DNA from: Polyangiaceae bacterium
Lineage (GTDB): Bacteria > Myxococcota_A > Polyangia > Polyangiales > Polyangiaceae
Direction: 5' to 3'
Assembly: GCA_025936115.1 (NCBI GenBank)
Contig: JAICTZ010000019.1
Location: forward strand, 1-64,000
DNA length: 64,000 nt
Under the pieces are notes generated by a model. It was not told the DNA's origin. It did no database searches and was given only the letters and a program-made list of their open reading frames with translations. Of this stretch, positions 35,301-43,580 are shown one piece after another (position 1 is the stretch's first letter; every line of letters starts with the position of its first letter). Made by a program: the position numbers and the translations under genes.

Positions 35301-36742
35301 TGCTTGACGCCCAGCATGTGCTTGCGCGCCGGATCCTTGAAGGAGCGGTCGAACACCTCGAAATCACGCGTGTCTGCCGTCAGGTCGCCTTCGACGTGCG
35401 GGGGCGCGAGCGTGCCGTGGATCTTGCGCACGTGCGTCTCGTGCAAATCCCAGCTCACGATCGTGCGCGGGGTCACGTCCATGTCGCGCATGATCGAGCT
35501 GAACGGCACGCCCGTTTCGTCCATCGCCTCGACCGTCATGGGCACCCCGGGCGCGAGCGGCTCGACCTCGACGTTTTGCACGTTCACGCGCCCGTCGGCG
35601 AACCCCATCTCGAAGTGGGGCACGTGGATGCGATCGGCCGCCATGCGCACGTCGACGGCGAGATCTTGCGCGAGCCGGTAGCCACCGAGACCCACGTCCC
35701 GGCCCGTTATCTTGCCGTCGGCCTCGGGCAGCCGGAAGGTGCCGTCGTTCCGCACGTCGCCGGCAAACGCGACCCAGCCGTGGAGCGGCAGCGTGGGCAG
35801 GAACCGATTCAGGAGCAAGAGCGGGCTCTTGACGACGACGTGCCCCGTGAAGAGCGGCGACTGGTCCTTGCGCAGGGTCGCGTGCAGCTGCGAGACGCGC
35901 GCCATGAGTCCGAGCGGATCGGCTTCGTTCACCGCTTCGCAGCCGCGCCGTCGGCCGGGACCCGGTGTGTCGTCGATACCGGCGAGTAGCGACAGCCGTC
36001 GCACGTCGAGCGCGTCGGGTTGCACGTGCACGCGCGCTTCGAGCCGGCACAATAGGTCGTCGTCGCTCACCTCGCGACCCTTCGTCGGGGCGAGCAGCGT
36101 CTGGTCGATGCGGCGGCGCTGCACGCGTGTTTCGTCGGCAGTCACCGAGATTTCGAACGAGGGTCCGTTGTCGGCGAACACGTCGAGATCGACGGCGCCC
36201 GTGTCGACCGCCGTGGTGTCCACGTCGAGATGAAAGATCCCTTCAGTGATCGAGAGCGCGGTGAAGGGTGCGCGCTGAGCGCGCTTGGAGGAACCTGCGC
36301 CGGTCGATTTGCGTTCGGGCAGTCGGTAGGCGACGTTCGTCACCTTGCCGTCCTTGACCACGATGCGCGCTCGGGGACGCTTGATTTCGATTTCACCGAG
36401 GTCGAGGCGCCCACCGAACAGGGCAAAAACGCGCGGCGCCACCGTCACGGACTCGGCCACGAGCGCGGGTGAACCGCCGTCGGTCGCAGGGACCGTGAGG
36501 CCCACGACGGCGAGCCGGAGCGGCAGGAGCCGGAGCTCGACCCGATACGTCGCCGAGATCCCGAGCTCTTGCCGCAGCACGCGGGCGGTCTCGCGCTCCG
36601 CCCAGCGCGTGAGCGGCCCACTCGAGAGCAGAGCGGCCGCAAGCAGCGGCAGCGCGCCGATCACGGCGAAGATCGCGCAGAGAACCCGGGCCACCAAGCG
36701 GCCGGGCTCCCAGCGCTTCTCGACGGGCGCGCGGGCATCCAT
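32342..36742 (-). CDS. TamB/AsmA-like translocation and assembly protein (DUF490)
   Basis: A 1466-aa protein with one N-terminal membrane anchor (residues about 15-42, ARVLCAIFAVIGALPLLAAALL) and a very long repetitive beta body, the layout of TamB/YhdP/AsmA proteins that bridge inner and outer membrane and carry lipids. The C-terminal 300 residues have the DUF490 pattern, including GGRINLRRNVFEISQGTVRF and PALAQDDIFLLLTVGL. It ends with an aromatic-rich strand typical of the family (VRWRLEFE). No TamA/BamA gene is adjacent. Confidence 0.87.
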   Translation of the reverse strand: MDARAPVEKRWEPGRLVARVLCAIFAVIGALPLLAAALLSSGPLTRWAERETARVLRQELGISATYRVELRLLPLRLAVVGLTVPATDGGSPALVAESVTVAPRVFALFGGRLDLGEIEIKRPRARIVVKDGKVTNVAYRLPERKSTGAGSSKRAQRAPFTALSITEGIFHLDVDTTAVDTGAVDLDVFADNGPSFEISVTADETRVQRRRIDQTLLAPTKGREVSDDDLLCRLEARVHVQPDALDVRRLSLLAGIDDTPGPGRRRGCEAVNEADPLGLMARVSQLHATLRKDQSPLFTGHVVVKSPLLLLNRFLPTLPLHGWVAFAGDVRNDGTFRLPEADGKITGRDVGLGGYRLAQDLAVDVRMAADRIHVPHFEMGFADGRVNVQNVEVEPLAPGVPMTVEAMDETGVPFSSIMRDMDVTPRTIVSWDLHETHVRKIHGTLAPPHVEGDLTADTRDFEVFDRSFKDPARKHMLGVKHATLRGRFRVVPRALEFLDMRSDFGKSQMFVKLVSIGFDNRIQLSIGKESRLDLADISPLIDIGLAGNAGLDVEMNGPMSDPLLTGNLKIDNFVFGGFPIGDLKSAKVRFRPLYVEFFDVEAQKGKSTFSVPSGKIDFDAGASLVLDARMKSQGFGLRDFLAIWRLDEDPRWADLEGETAADASVHYVLGGKQDPCDSGVLVTNGSLAFKRLALFGERYDGGHADYRLRWYDRDAGYRAMELGIPSVVLTKGSGSIVGSVDVRPGGKIEGHLVASAVPIGKIDSLPSLLHAVDGQASAVAELSGSLDELEATATARVSPLHLGRATLPASNLAIVLTPQHVERPVVGKTHCGAPVEAPFDRAEYEADRSSGVFGVRGSLFGGELQLSDLTITRQSNKLVRGKVELRELDLGAAAELVPALALSEARPAGRVSGALEVSELHTGDPLGSRVRLTLDELSLSHNGYGVRLVPGAQPIALEAGTVKIPGLAFTATTPRGYQATFDMSGDIADVRESARVDATVALRPVDLGAVTQAFSRVERAKGSLTGKIGITGLLRSPDYSGGFELTGGEMVVRGLAVPISDIELGLKLEAGELEVSRGSARMGNGKLTLSGGAPLRGLQLGAVRLDIAARDLSLPLGDGVHASADADLLATWKPGAGERALPRVSGNVLFHSFEYKRPVTMTAELQSLGRRGKRTNFEDYDPAEDVVALDVTLRSAKPLQIKNELVEADLDLAGDGLLLTGTNGRYGLRGTVEVKPGGRINLRRNVFEISQGTVRFDDPTRIAANVDVTAATDYRRYAASGTASAGAAAPTASASGTSVAGGHWTIRMHAHGDADDLKVDLTSDPALAQDDIFLLLTVGLTRAELDQAQSASIGESVALEALGTLSGADRAVTSAVPVIDEFRFGSEYSSRTGRTEPTVTIGKRLTERVRANVTTGLAESREVRSNVEWRLNNRVSVEGSYDNVNDISTSALGNLGANVRWRLEFE

Positions 36743-36807
36743 GTTCAGGCTGAAAGCGTAGCCCCGGCGACCGCCGGAGGCACAGAAGCAGGGGGATCGT
36801 AGAGCTC

Positions 36808-37281
36808 GTGATAGAGATAGGTGACCGCGTGAAGCTCAGCGAAGGCGACAATCACCTCATTTCCGCCCGGCAAGGGCTCGCCATCTGCCAGGTCTGGACC
36901 CGTCCCGATCTGAGCGCCGAACAGGGCGCCAAAAACGCCCGCCAGATGTCGGAGTACCTCGAGCGGCACGTGCTGCAGCCGAGGAGCCCTTACCGCGGGG
37001 TTATTTTCGACCTGCGTCGGGGCCCGCCCGTGTTCGGGCCGAAGACGCGCGAGACGCTCGCCGGCTTTTTCGCGACGGCCGCGCGCCTCGACATCGGCAT
37101 CGCCGTGCTCGTCGGCGACTCTCCGATTCAGGTCTTGCAGTTCCGTAACCTGTGCCGCGACTCGGGCGGGCGCGCCGACGTATTCGACAACGAAGCGGAC
37201 GCCGTCCGTTGGTTCGGGGCGGCGCCCGTGAGCCCGTTCGCCTCGCAGGGCCCGAAGGGCTCCAAAAACCCCCCGCGCTGA
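36808..37281 (+). CDS. SpoIIAA/STAS-like small protein
   Basis: A 157-aa cytoplasmic protein starting at GTG 36808. The alternation of strand and helix (LAICQVWTRPDLSAEQGAKNA, GVIFDLRRGPPVFGPKTRETL, IGIAVLVGDSPIQVLQF) suggests a STAS/SpoIIAA-like fold as in anti-sigma antagonist relatives. No conserved phosphorylatable Ser is obvious. It is six bases before the aminotransferase gene, so probably co-transcribed with it. Function not known. Confidence 0.6.
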   Translation: MIEIGDRVKLSEGDNHLISARQGLAICQVWTRPDLSAEQGAKNARQMSEYLERHVLQPRSPYRGVIFDLRRGPPVFGPKTRETLAGFFATAARLDIGIAVLVGDSPIQVLQFRNLCRDSGGRADVFDNEADAVRWFGAAPVSPFASQGPKGSKNPPR

Positions 37282-37287
37282 GGCACC

Positions 37288-38436
37288 GTGACGGATTCGA
37301 AGCTGCCCGCCGTCGGCACGACCATCTTCACCGTGATGTCGCGGCTCGCCGAGGAGCACGGCGCCGTCAACCTGGGACAGGGCTTTCCCGACTTCGAGCC
37401 CCCCGCAGCGCTCAAAGCGGCGCTCGCGCGCCACGTGGCGGCCGGCAAGAACCAATACGCCCCCATGGCAGGGGTTCCCGCGCTGCGGGCGCGCATCGCA
37501 GCCGAGCTCGAGCGCTCGTACGGTCGAAAGGTCGATCCCGAGAGCGAGCTCACCGTCACGAGCGGCGCAACCGAAGCCATTTTCGACGCCATCGCCGCCG
37601 TCGTGCGCCCAGGCGACGAGGTGATCGTGCTCGACCCGGCGTACGACTCGTACGAGCCGTCCGTCTTGTTGCAAGGCGGCCGCTGCATCCACGTTCCGCT
37701 GCTCGCGCCGAGCTTCGCCGTCGATTGGCAGCGCGTCGCCGACGCAGTGAACCCGCGCACGCGCCTCCTGATCGTGAATTTTCCGCACAACCCGAGCGGC
37801 GCCGTGCTGGTACCCAGCGATCTCGAGACGCTCGCCGCGATTTTGCGCGACACGGACGTGCTCGTGCTCTCGGACGAAGTCTACGAGCACATCGTGTTCG
37901 ACGGACGAGCACACCAGAGCATTCTCCGCAGCGAGGAGCTCTTCGCGCGCTCGTTCGTCGTCGGATCGTTCGGCAAGAGCTACCACGCGACCGGCTGGAA
38001 GATCGGCTGGGCCGCGGCGCCGTTACGACTCACGAGCGAGCTCCGCAAGGTGCATCAATTCGTGACCTTTTCGAGCTCGACCCCGGCGCAGCACGCGCTC
38101 GCCGACGTGCTCGCGGAAGACCCCACGCACTTGCGGACGCTCGGCGCCTTTTATCAGCAGAAACGCGATCAATTTCGCGCGGCGCTCGCCGCTGTCCCCT
38201 TCGAGCTCCTGCCCGTCGCCGGCGCGTACTTTCAGCTCGCCGACTACTCGGCGCTCTCGAGCGACGACGATCTCACCTTCGCCCGCAAGCTCACGACCGA
38301 GATCGGCGTCGCCGCCATCCCGCTCTCGCCGTTCTACGCCGAGCCGCCGGACCAGCGTCTCGTGCGCTTCTGCTTTTGCAAGAAGAGCGAGACGCTCGAC
38401 GCCGCCGCCGGGCGACTGGCACGGCTCGCACGCTGA
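37288..38436 (+). CDS. PLP-dependent aminotransferase, methionine aminotransferase (YbdL)-like
   Basis: A 382-aa fold-type I aminotransferase from GTG 37288. Substrate-side VNLGQGFPDFEPP, cofactor-binding VTSGATEAIFDAI, NFPHNPSGAVL, LSDEVYEHIVFDG, and the Schiff-base Lys in SFGKSYHATGWKIGW are intact; Arg near the C-terminus (RLVRFCFCKK) binds the substrate carboxylate. The combination matches methionine or kynurenine aminotransferases of the YbdL group. It follows the STAS-like gene closely. Confidence 0.92.
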   Translation: MTDSKLPAVGTTIFTVMSRLAEEHGAVNLGQGFPDFEPPAALKAALARHVAAGKNQYAPMAGVPALRARIAAELERSYGRKVDPESELTVTSGATEAIFDAIAAVVRPGDEVIVLDPAYDSYEPSVLLQGGRCIHVPLLAPSFAVDWQRVADAVNPRTRLLIVNFPHNPSGAVLVPSDLETLAAILRDTDVLVLSDEVYEHIVFDGRAHQSILRSEELFARSFVVGSFGKSYHATGWKIGWAAAPLRLTSELRKVHQFVTFSSSTPAQHALADVLAEDPTHLRTLGAFYQQKRDQFRAALAAVPFELLPVAGAYFQLADYSALSSDDDLTFARKLTTEIGVAAIPLSPFYAEPPDQRLVRFCFCKKSETLDAAAGRLARLAR

Positions 38437-38580
38437 CGTCACCCGTGCTGGCGCCGGACACGAAGCGCGTTTCGACTCGCCTGCTCGCCAAGCTCACCGA
38501 GCTCGTCACGATACCGCCGCACGGGCTGTCCGGTCACAAGTCGTGCGCGTCGGAATTGCGAGCGGCTGGTAGGCTGAGGC

Positions 38581-38985
38581 GTGCGCATCGAGGTAGGGAT
38601 ATCGGCGGGCGAGCTCGTGGATCGCATGACTATCCTGGAGCTCAAGTGCACGCGCCTGCCCGCGGCATTGGGCCGCGTCATCAAGCTCGATCTCGACGCC
38701 GTCCGCGCGCTCTACGCCCGGTCGCTCCCCGACGCCGACTGGTTGCGGACGCTCACGCACGGTCTGCGTGAGGTGAACCGGGAGCTTTGGGATCTCGAAG
38801 AAGCGCTGCGGGAGTGCGAGCGCCACCAGGCCTTCGACGCGCGCTTCGTGGAGCTCGCGCGCTGCGTGTACCTGGCGAATGATCGGCGGGCGGCTCTCAA
38901 GCGCCGTGTCGACGAGCAGGTGGGCAGCGACGTGCTCGAATACAAATCGTACGTCTTGCCTTCGCTGGGGCGACCGACGCCATGA
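38581..38985 (+). CDS. DUF6165 family protein
   Basis: A 134-aa protein starting at GTG 38581. EVGISAGELVDRMTILELK at the start, NRELWDLEEALREC in the middle and LARCVYLANDRRAALKRRV near the end match DUF6165, a mostly helical family usually found beside glycosyltransferases in surface polysaccharide loci. Its stop overlaps the next start (ATGA), so it is coupled to the glycosyltransferase-like gene. Function unknown. Confidence 0.75.
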   Translation: MRIEVGISAGELVDRMTILELKCTRLPAALGRVIKLDLDAVRALYARSLPDADWLRTLTHGLREVNRELWDLEEALRECERHQAFDARFVELARCVYLANDRRAALKRRVDEQVGSDVLEYKSYVLPSLGRPTP

Positions 38986-39626
38986 ATTGCGCCGTCCTCG
39001 TGATGTCGTGCGCCGAGCGCCGGACCGCGCTCGACGCGACTTTGACGCGACTCGCGCAGACGGGCTGGCCTTCGACGCCCGAGGTCGTTCTCGACGACGA
39101 GCTCGGCGAGCGCCGCATCGACCGAATTCATCGCACTTGGCGGCGAGTGATTCGGCGCGCCGCCGCCATGACCTCGGAGCTCGTCCTCTTATTGGAGGAC
39201 GACATCGTCTTCGGGCGCTTCTTCGTAGAGAATCTCCGCTCGTGGGAGCCTTTGTGGCGGCTGCCACCGAGCCGAGCGTTCTATGCATCGCTCTACAACG
39301 CCGGCCGCCCGTTCATTCGGCGTCAAGCGGCGGATCGCTATTTGATTGCCGATCCACGCAGCGTCTGGGGTGCTCAAGCGATCGTCCTCACGCCGGCGAC
39401 CGCGTGCTTCATCGACACGCATTGGGAGGAGGTCGACGGCAATCCCGACCAGCGCATGCCGCTCATCGCTGGACGGGTCACGCCCATCTACTTCCACGTG
39501 CCATCGCTGGTCGACCACGCGCCCGAGCCCACGACTTGGGGCGGGATGGAACACTCAGCCCTGGACTTCGACATGGAATGGCGCGCCGCCGCGACTCCGC
39601 GGCGCGCTCAGCCACTCGCCGGTTGA
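38982..39626 (+). CDS. Glycosyltransferase-like protein (GT-A, GT25-like)
   Basis: A 214-aa protein. It opens with a Rossmann-like strand NCAVLVMSC and has a metal-binding style acidic motif LLLEDDIVFGRFFVENL (residues about 68-84), as in GT25 LPS glycosyltransferases and related proteins. WGAQAIVLTPATACFI and YFHVPSLVDH complete the core. The 3' end overlaps the opposite-strand TPR-glycosyltransferase gene by 19 bases. Acceptor and donor unknown; probably surface glycan synthesis with the DUF6165 partner. Confidence 0.65.
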   Translation: MNCAVLVMSCAERRTALDATLTRLAQTGWPSTPEVVLDDELGERRIDRIHRTWRRVIRRAAAMTSELVLLLEDDIVFGRFFVENLRSWEPLWRLPPSRAFYASLYNAGRPFIRRQAADRYLIADPRSVWGAQAIVLTPATACFIDTHWEEVDGNPDQRMPLIAGRVTPIYFHVPSLVDHAPEPTTWGGMEHSALDFDMEWRAAATPRRAQPLAG

Positions 39627-41179
39627 AGCCAGTCGGCCACCTCGAGCTCGTGTACGACGCGCTCCACCACGCCGGCCCAATCCCCACCTACGGTCTGACG
39701 AAATAGCCGCAAGCCAGGGTACCAAGGCGTGCTCTCGCCGTGCATTGCCCAGCGCCAATCGGCCACTTCCGACAGCAGTACCCATGCCTTCGCTCGCGCC
39801 GAACCGGCCAGGTGCGCGAGTGACGTATCCGTCGTGATGAACAGGTCGACGAGGGACAAAATGGCGAGTGAATCCACGAACGCGTCACCACCGGTGTCGA
39901 GCTCTTCGGAAAGATCGAGCACCCTGTGCGCAAAGGGCGCTCGTGCGAGCTGTTCGATCCCGTAGTTCTTCTGAAGGCTCAGGAAGCTCACGCACCCGGC
40001 GAAGCGGGCGAGCAAGGGCGCATATCGTTCGAACGGCATGGAGCGCCAGGGCTCTCCCCCGTACTTGGGGTTACCCTGCCAGGCCAAAGCAATCTTGGGC
40101 CCCGGGGGCAGTCGTGTCTTCCAACGTGCGACGCGCGCTTCTTCCGGGATGAAGAGCGGGAGGTGGTCCGTTCCGAGATCGTCGCCGAGTCCGAGCCGGT
40201 GAGGCAGACTCATCGAGAGGATCTGATAGTCCCCCGCGCCGAAGCCCGGAAATCGGCTCTCGACCGGGCCGAGCGCCGGAGCGGAGCGGAAGAGACGGAC
40301 GAGCGGCGGCGCCACGAACAACGTCGTCTTATCGGTCAGGCGACGCACATGCGGCAGGAAGCGGACGAACTGGAGCGTGTCGCCGAAGCCCTGCTCGGCC
40401 CAAATGACGAGGTGCTTGCCCCGGAGTGGTTCACCACGCCACGCCTTGATCCCGTAACGGCCGCCGAGCCCGGCGTGCTTCTGACGGTGCTCATGGTGCG
40501 CGTAGCCTTCTTCGAAGCGTCCGAGCCGCAGTAGCGCCTGACCGAGGCCGCAGTGGGCGTCGACGCGCCCGGCATCCAGCCTGAGTGCGGAGCCAAAAGC
40601 TGCGACCGCCTCCTCGGAACGGCCGCGTGCATTGAGGCTCTGTCCGAGCGCCGCCCAGAGCTCGGCCGTGGGCGCGCGCGCGAGCTCGTCGCGCGCGACT
40701 GCGATGCATTCGTCGTCGTTACCAGCGGCAGCGAGCACGCGCACGAGCGTGAGCGCACCGCTTCGAGCGCCACGCAGGCGTGCCTGCTCGGCGGCGGCAA
40801 TCGCATCGCCGTGCCGTCGCGCACTCGAAAGCGCGCGCGCCAGGACGAGCCACGATTCGGCGCACTCCTGGTCAACCGCGACGGCACCCTCCGCCGCGCT
40901 CACGGCAGCGTCGACTCGTTTGTGCTCGAGCAGACAGCCGGCGACGAGCGCTCGAGCCCGCCCGCTTTCTGCGAGCTCGAGCACGCGCCGGCCATCGGCT
41001 TCGGCGCGCGCGAAGTCAGAGCTTCCAAAATGCGCGAGCGCGCGCTCCAGCCGAAGCTCGCTGTCGAGCTTCGGCCCGGCCTTGCCGTTCAGCGCGACAT
41101 TGCACAGCTCGACGGCGCGGCGGTGGCGAGCCTGCGCGTTCGCTTCACGAGCGCGTGCGAGCAGGGTTGCAGCGTCCAC
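39608..41179 (-). CDS. TPR protein with GT9/GT41-like glycosyltransferase domain
   Basis: A 523-aa cytoplasmic protein, GTG start at 41179. Residues 1-225 are tetratricopeptide-like helices (for example AELWAALGQSLNARGRSEEA). From about 240 a GT-B glycosyltransferase follows: HLVIWAEQGFGDTLQFVRFL near 250, IALAWQGNPKYGGEPWRSMP near 365, and the donor-site block TTDTSLAHLAGSARAKAWVL with DWRWAMHGESTPWYPGLRLF near 460-490. TPR-GT proteins of this kind glycosylate proteins or cell-surface glycans. It lies only 16 bases after the 792-aa gene and ends operon B, so it may modify a product of that cluster. Confidence 0.85.
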   Translation of the reverse strand: MDAATLLARAREANAQARHRRAVELCNVALNGKAGPKLDSELRLERALAHFGSSDFARAEADGRRVLELAESGRARALVAGCLLEHKRVDAAVSAAEGAVAVDQECAESWLVLARALSSARRHGDAIAAAEQARLRGARSGALTLVRVLAAAGNDDECIAVARDELARAPTAELWAALGQSLNARGRSEEAVAAFGSALRLDAGRVDAHCGLGQALLRLGRFEEGYAHHEHRQKHAGLGGRYGIKAWRGEPLRGKHLVIWAEQGFGDTLQFVRFLPHVRRLTDKTTLFVAPPLVRLFRSAPALGPVESRFPGFGAGDYQILSMSLPHRLGLGDDLGTDHLPLFIPEEARVARWKTRLPPGPKIALAWQGNPKYGGEPWRSMPFERYAPLLARFAGCVSFLSLQKNYGIEQLARAPFAHRVLDLSEELDTGGDAFVDSLAILSLVDLFITTDTSLAHLAGSARAKAWVLLSEVADWRWAMHGESTPWYPGLRLFRQTVGGDWAGVVERVVHELEVADWLQPASG

Positions 41180-41195
41180 CGAACTCGACCTCGCC

Positions 41196-43574
41196 TCAGA
41201 CGAAGCGGATGTTGTCGAGGTACCAGGGACCAGAGCCGGCGACCGCGTTCAGGATGAGCTTGAGCTTGAGATCCCCGTAGTCGCCGTTGACGACGTTGAC
41301 CACGCTCGCGGGCAGCGCGAGCTCAATCTGCGAGAACGTATTGCTCGCGAGCGGCGTGAGCTCGAACGTGCTCGTGGTCGCGTTGGAAATGCCGGCCGAC
41401 GGCACGTCGACCTGGAGCTGGAACTGGCCGTGCCAAAACTGGTTCGGCTGGTTCGAGGGTTTGCGTAGGTCGATACGGAATTTGCCGAGCGGGGCGCTGA
41501 GTGGACTCGAGCCGAACGGCACGCTGATGAATTGCATCCAGCCCGGCGCGGTCGCGACGCTGAGAGATTTCGTCAAGTGCGTCTTGAACTGCGTCGAGGC
41601 CGTAATGGCCGTCTGGGCGCAGCTCCACTTCGTGATGTCCTCGAAGCTCAGGATGGCGTCGAGCGACGAGAGCGGGGGCGGCGGCAAGAGGAAGCGAACG
41701 TTGTCGATGTACCAGGGACCGGAGCCGGCGTTGACGGCCAGAGTCAGCTTGACGGTGACGTCGCTCGCTGAACCGTCGAGTGCGTTTCGGACCGCCGTGG
41801 GCAAATTGAACTCGAATTGGCTGAACTGATTCGTGGGGCGGCTCGTCAATGCGAGCGTCCCGAGACTCACCGCATTCACGCCCACGGACGGACTCGAGAC
41901 GATCACCGACAGGTTGCCGAAGAACGTGGGGTTCGGCTGGTTCGACGGGACCCACAGATCGACGATCATGCGCGTCGCGCCCTGCGGCGCGAGATCCGCC
42001 GAGAATTTGGCGCTGATCACGTCGAGCGAGCCGGGCGCGCTACCGATCTGAAGCGAGCGAAGGCCCTGGGTGACCGGATTCGCCACCGAGCTCAGCACCA
42101 CCTGCGGCGACGACCACCCCGCGAGGGATTCGAATCCGAGGTCGACCGCCGGCGGCGGCAAACCGCCCGGTGGAATCAAACCGGGTAACTGCTCGTAGCG
42201 GAGCTCGAACGGGTGATGGCAGATCTGGTTGTCGGGCTGTACCTCGATGTCTTTCGAGTGGAACGCGCCCTCGTGATTCTGCACTGTGGAGACGCTGATC
42301 TTCGCATTCGGCGCGGATAGCGTCCCCTGATAGCTGCTCTCGACCACGGCCATCGACGTGCCGAGATAGCCGGCGAACACCCGCGGAAACCCGCCCCCCG
42401 ACGCCAGGAACGCGCCGCGGAACGTGAACGAATTCTTGACCCAAATCACGACCGGACCTGCCGACGCGTTGATCCACACCTTCGAGCCCGGCTCGAGAAA
42501 GAGCGTGTTGAAGTAGTACGTGCCGGAGCTCAGGAAGACTTGCGCGTCCGTCTTCGGGTGTAAGTTGTTGTAATAGCCCGGGAGCGCGGTCTGCTGCTGA
42601 TTCGGCTCGAGCTCGATCGTTCCCTGTGAGCTCGTCGGGAACGTCACGTTGAGCGTCAGATCGGGGAGCACGACCACGGCGCTCTCCTCCTCGGCGCCGT
42701 CGACCACGGTTCCGCTTCCCGGCTGGATGACGTTGGTCGTGCGAATGAAGCCGTGTACGTGCGCGCGGTCCCGCAGCACGACGACGGCGCGGCTCAAGAC
42801 GTCGCCGGTCTGGACCTCGACGCCGAGGTTCGTCTCCACGGTCCCGGTGTTGCCGATGCTGCCGTAGCCCGTGCAGCCTTGACCGAGCACCTTCACGCGA
42901 TCATCGAGCTTGAGCTGCCCCTTCGCGTAAATGACCAGATCCTGCAGCCCGCGCGAGGTTTCGATCGGCCCGGTCGGATCGATATCGGGACGGTCCGTGG
43001 CGCCGTCCTCTGCGCAGTTGATCGCTTCCTTGGCTCTCGCGCCCAGGTAGGCGGCCGACGCGGGCAGCGGTGAGTCGAACGTGAGCGTGACGACGCGGCG
43101 GTGTGAATCGACGACGGCGAAGACCGGCCCGACGCGGCAGTCGAAGGTGGTCGCCGCCTGACAGGGGTTGTTCGCCATGATCTGCGTCGCGACCGAATCG
43201 GCCATGAACGCGAAGTCCGGATAGTCCGGTGGCGGGGCGCTCGACGCGGGCAGTCCCGGCAAGCCTAGCCCGCTCGCGAACGTCTTGAAGGCCGACGCCG
43301 AAGCGGTATCGGCGCTCGTGAGCGCACTGTTGACGACGTCTTTGACCTTCCCTGCCAGCGCCGCAGCGGCTCCCGGAGCGGAGCTGATGAGCGAAGGGTC
43401 GATGGTGATCGAGACCACGCGCAGGATCCCGTTGACGACGACGGTCACCTTCGTATCGGCGCTCGTCGCCGAGAACGTCGCCGCTTCGCGCCCGGTTTCG
43501 AAGCCGACGAGCGTGCGTTCCAGCGTCAAAAGGCCAGCGAGCAGTGAGTTCGGAGTGGGAAGCGGCGTCGGCAT
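41196..43574 (-). CDS. YbaB-like N-terminal domain fused to beta-rich adhesin-like modules
   Basis: A 792-aa protein, ATG 43574 with GAGG five bases upstream and six bases after the previous stop. Residues 8-115 resemble YbaB/EbfC nucleoid proteins: VTVVVNGILRVVSITIDPSL, then KVKDVVNSALTSADTASASA and GLGLPGLP, in the same order as E. coli YbaB. Residues about 200-440 are a repeating beta region (KLDDRVKVLGQGCTGYG, RAVVVLRDRAHVHGFIR) like polymer-forming or pectate-lyase-like stretches. Two C-terminal beta-sandwich repeats of about 150 residues each (481-626, 640-792) end in the same phrase GSGPWYIDNVRF / GSGPWYLDNIRF, as in carbohydrate-binding modules. No signal peptide. Function unknown. 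Confidence 0.8.
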   Translation of the reverse strand: MPTPLPTPNSLLAGLLTLERTLVGFETGREAATFSATSADTKVTVVVNGILRVVSITIDPSLISSAPGAAAALAGKVKDVVNSALTSADTASASAFKTFASGLGLPGLPASSAPPPDYPDFAFMADSVATQIMANNPCQAATTFDCRVGPVFAVVDSHRRVVTLTFDSPLPASAAYLGARAKEAINCAEDGATDRPDIDPTGPIETSRGLQDLVIYAKGQLKLDDRVKVLGQGCTGYGSIGNTGTVETNLGVEVQTGDVLSRAVVVLRDRAHVHGFIRTTNVIQPGSGTVVDGAEEESAVVVLPDLTLNVTFPTSSQGTIELEPNQQQTALPGYYNNLHPKTDAQVFLSSGTYYFNTLFLEPGSKVWINASAGPVVIWVKNSFTFRGAFLASGGGFPRVFAGYLGTSMAVVESSYQGTLSAPNAKISVSTVQNHEGAFHSKDIEVQPDNQICHHPFELRYEQLPGLIPPGGLPPPAVDLGFESLAGWSSPQVVLSSVANPVTQGLRSLQIGSAPGSLDVISAKFSADLAPQGATRMIVDLWVPSNQPNPTFFGNLSVIVSSPSVGVNAVSLGTLALTSRPTNQFSQFEFNLPTAVRNALDGSASDVTVKLTLAVNAGSGPWYIDNVRFLLPPPPLSSLDAILSFEDITKWSCAQTAITASTQFKTHLTKSLSVATAPGWMQFISVPFGSSPLSAPLGKFRIDLRKPSNQPNQFWHGQFQLQVDVPSAGISNATTSTFELTPLASNTFSQIELALPASVVNVVNGDYGDLKLKLILNAVAGSGPWYLDNIRFV

Positions 43575-43580
43575 CGTTCC

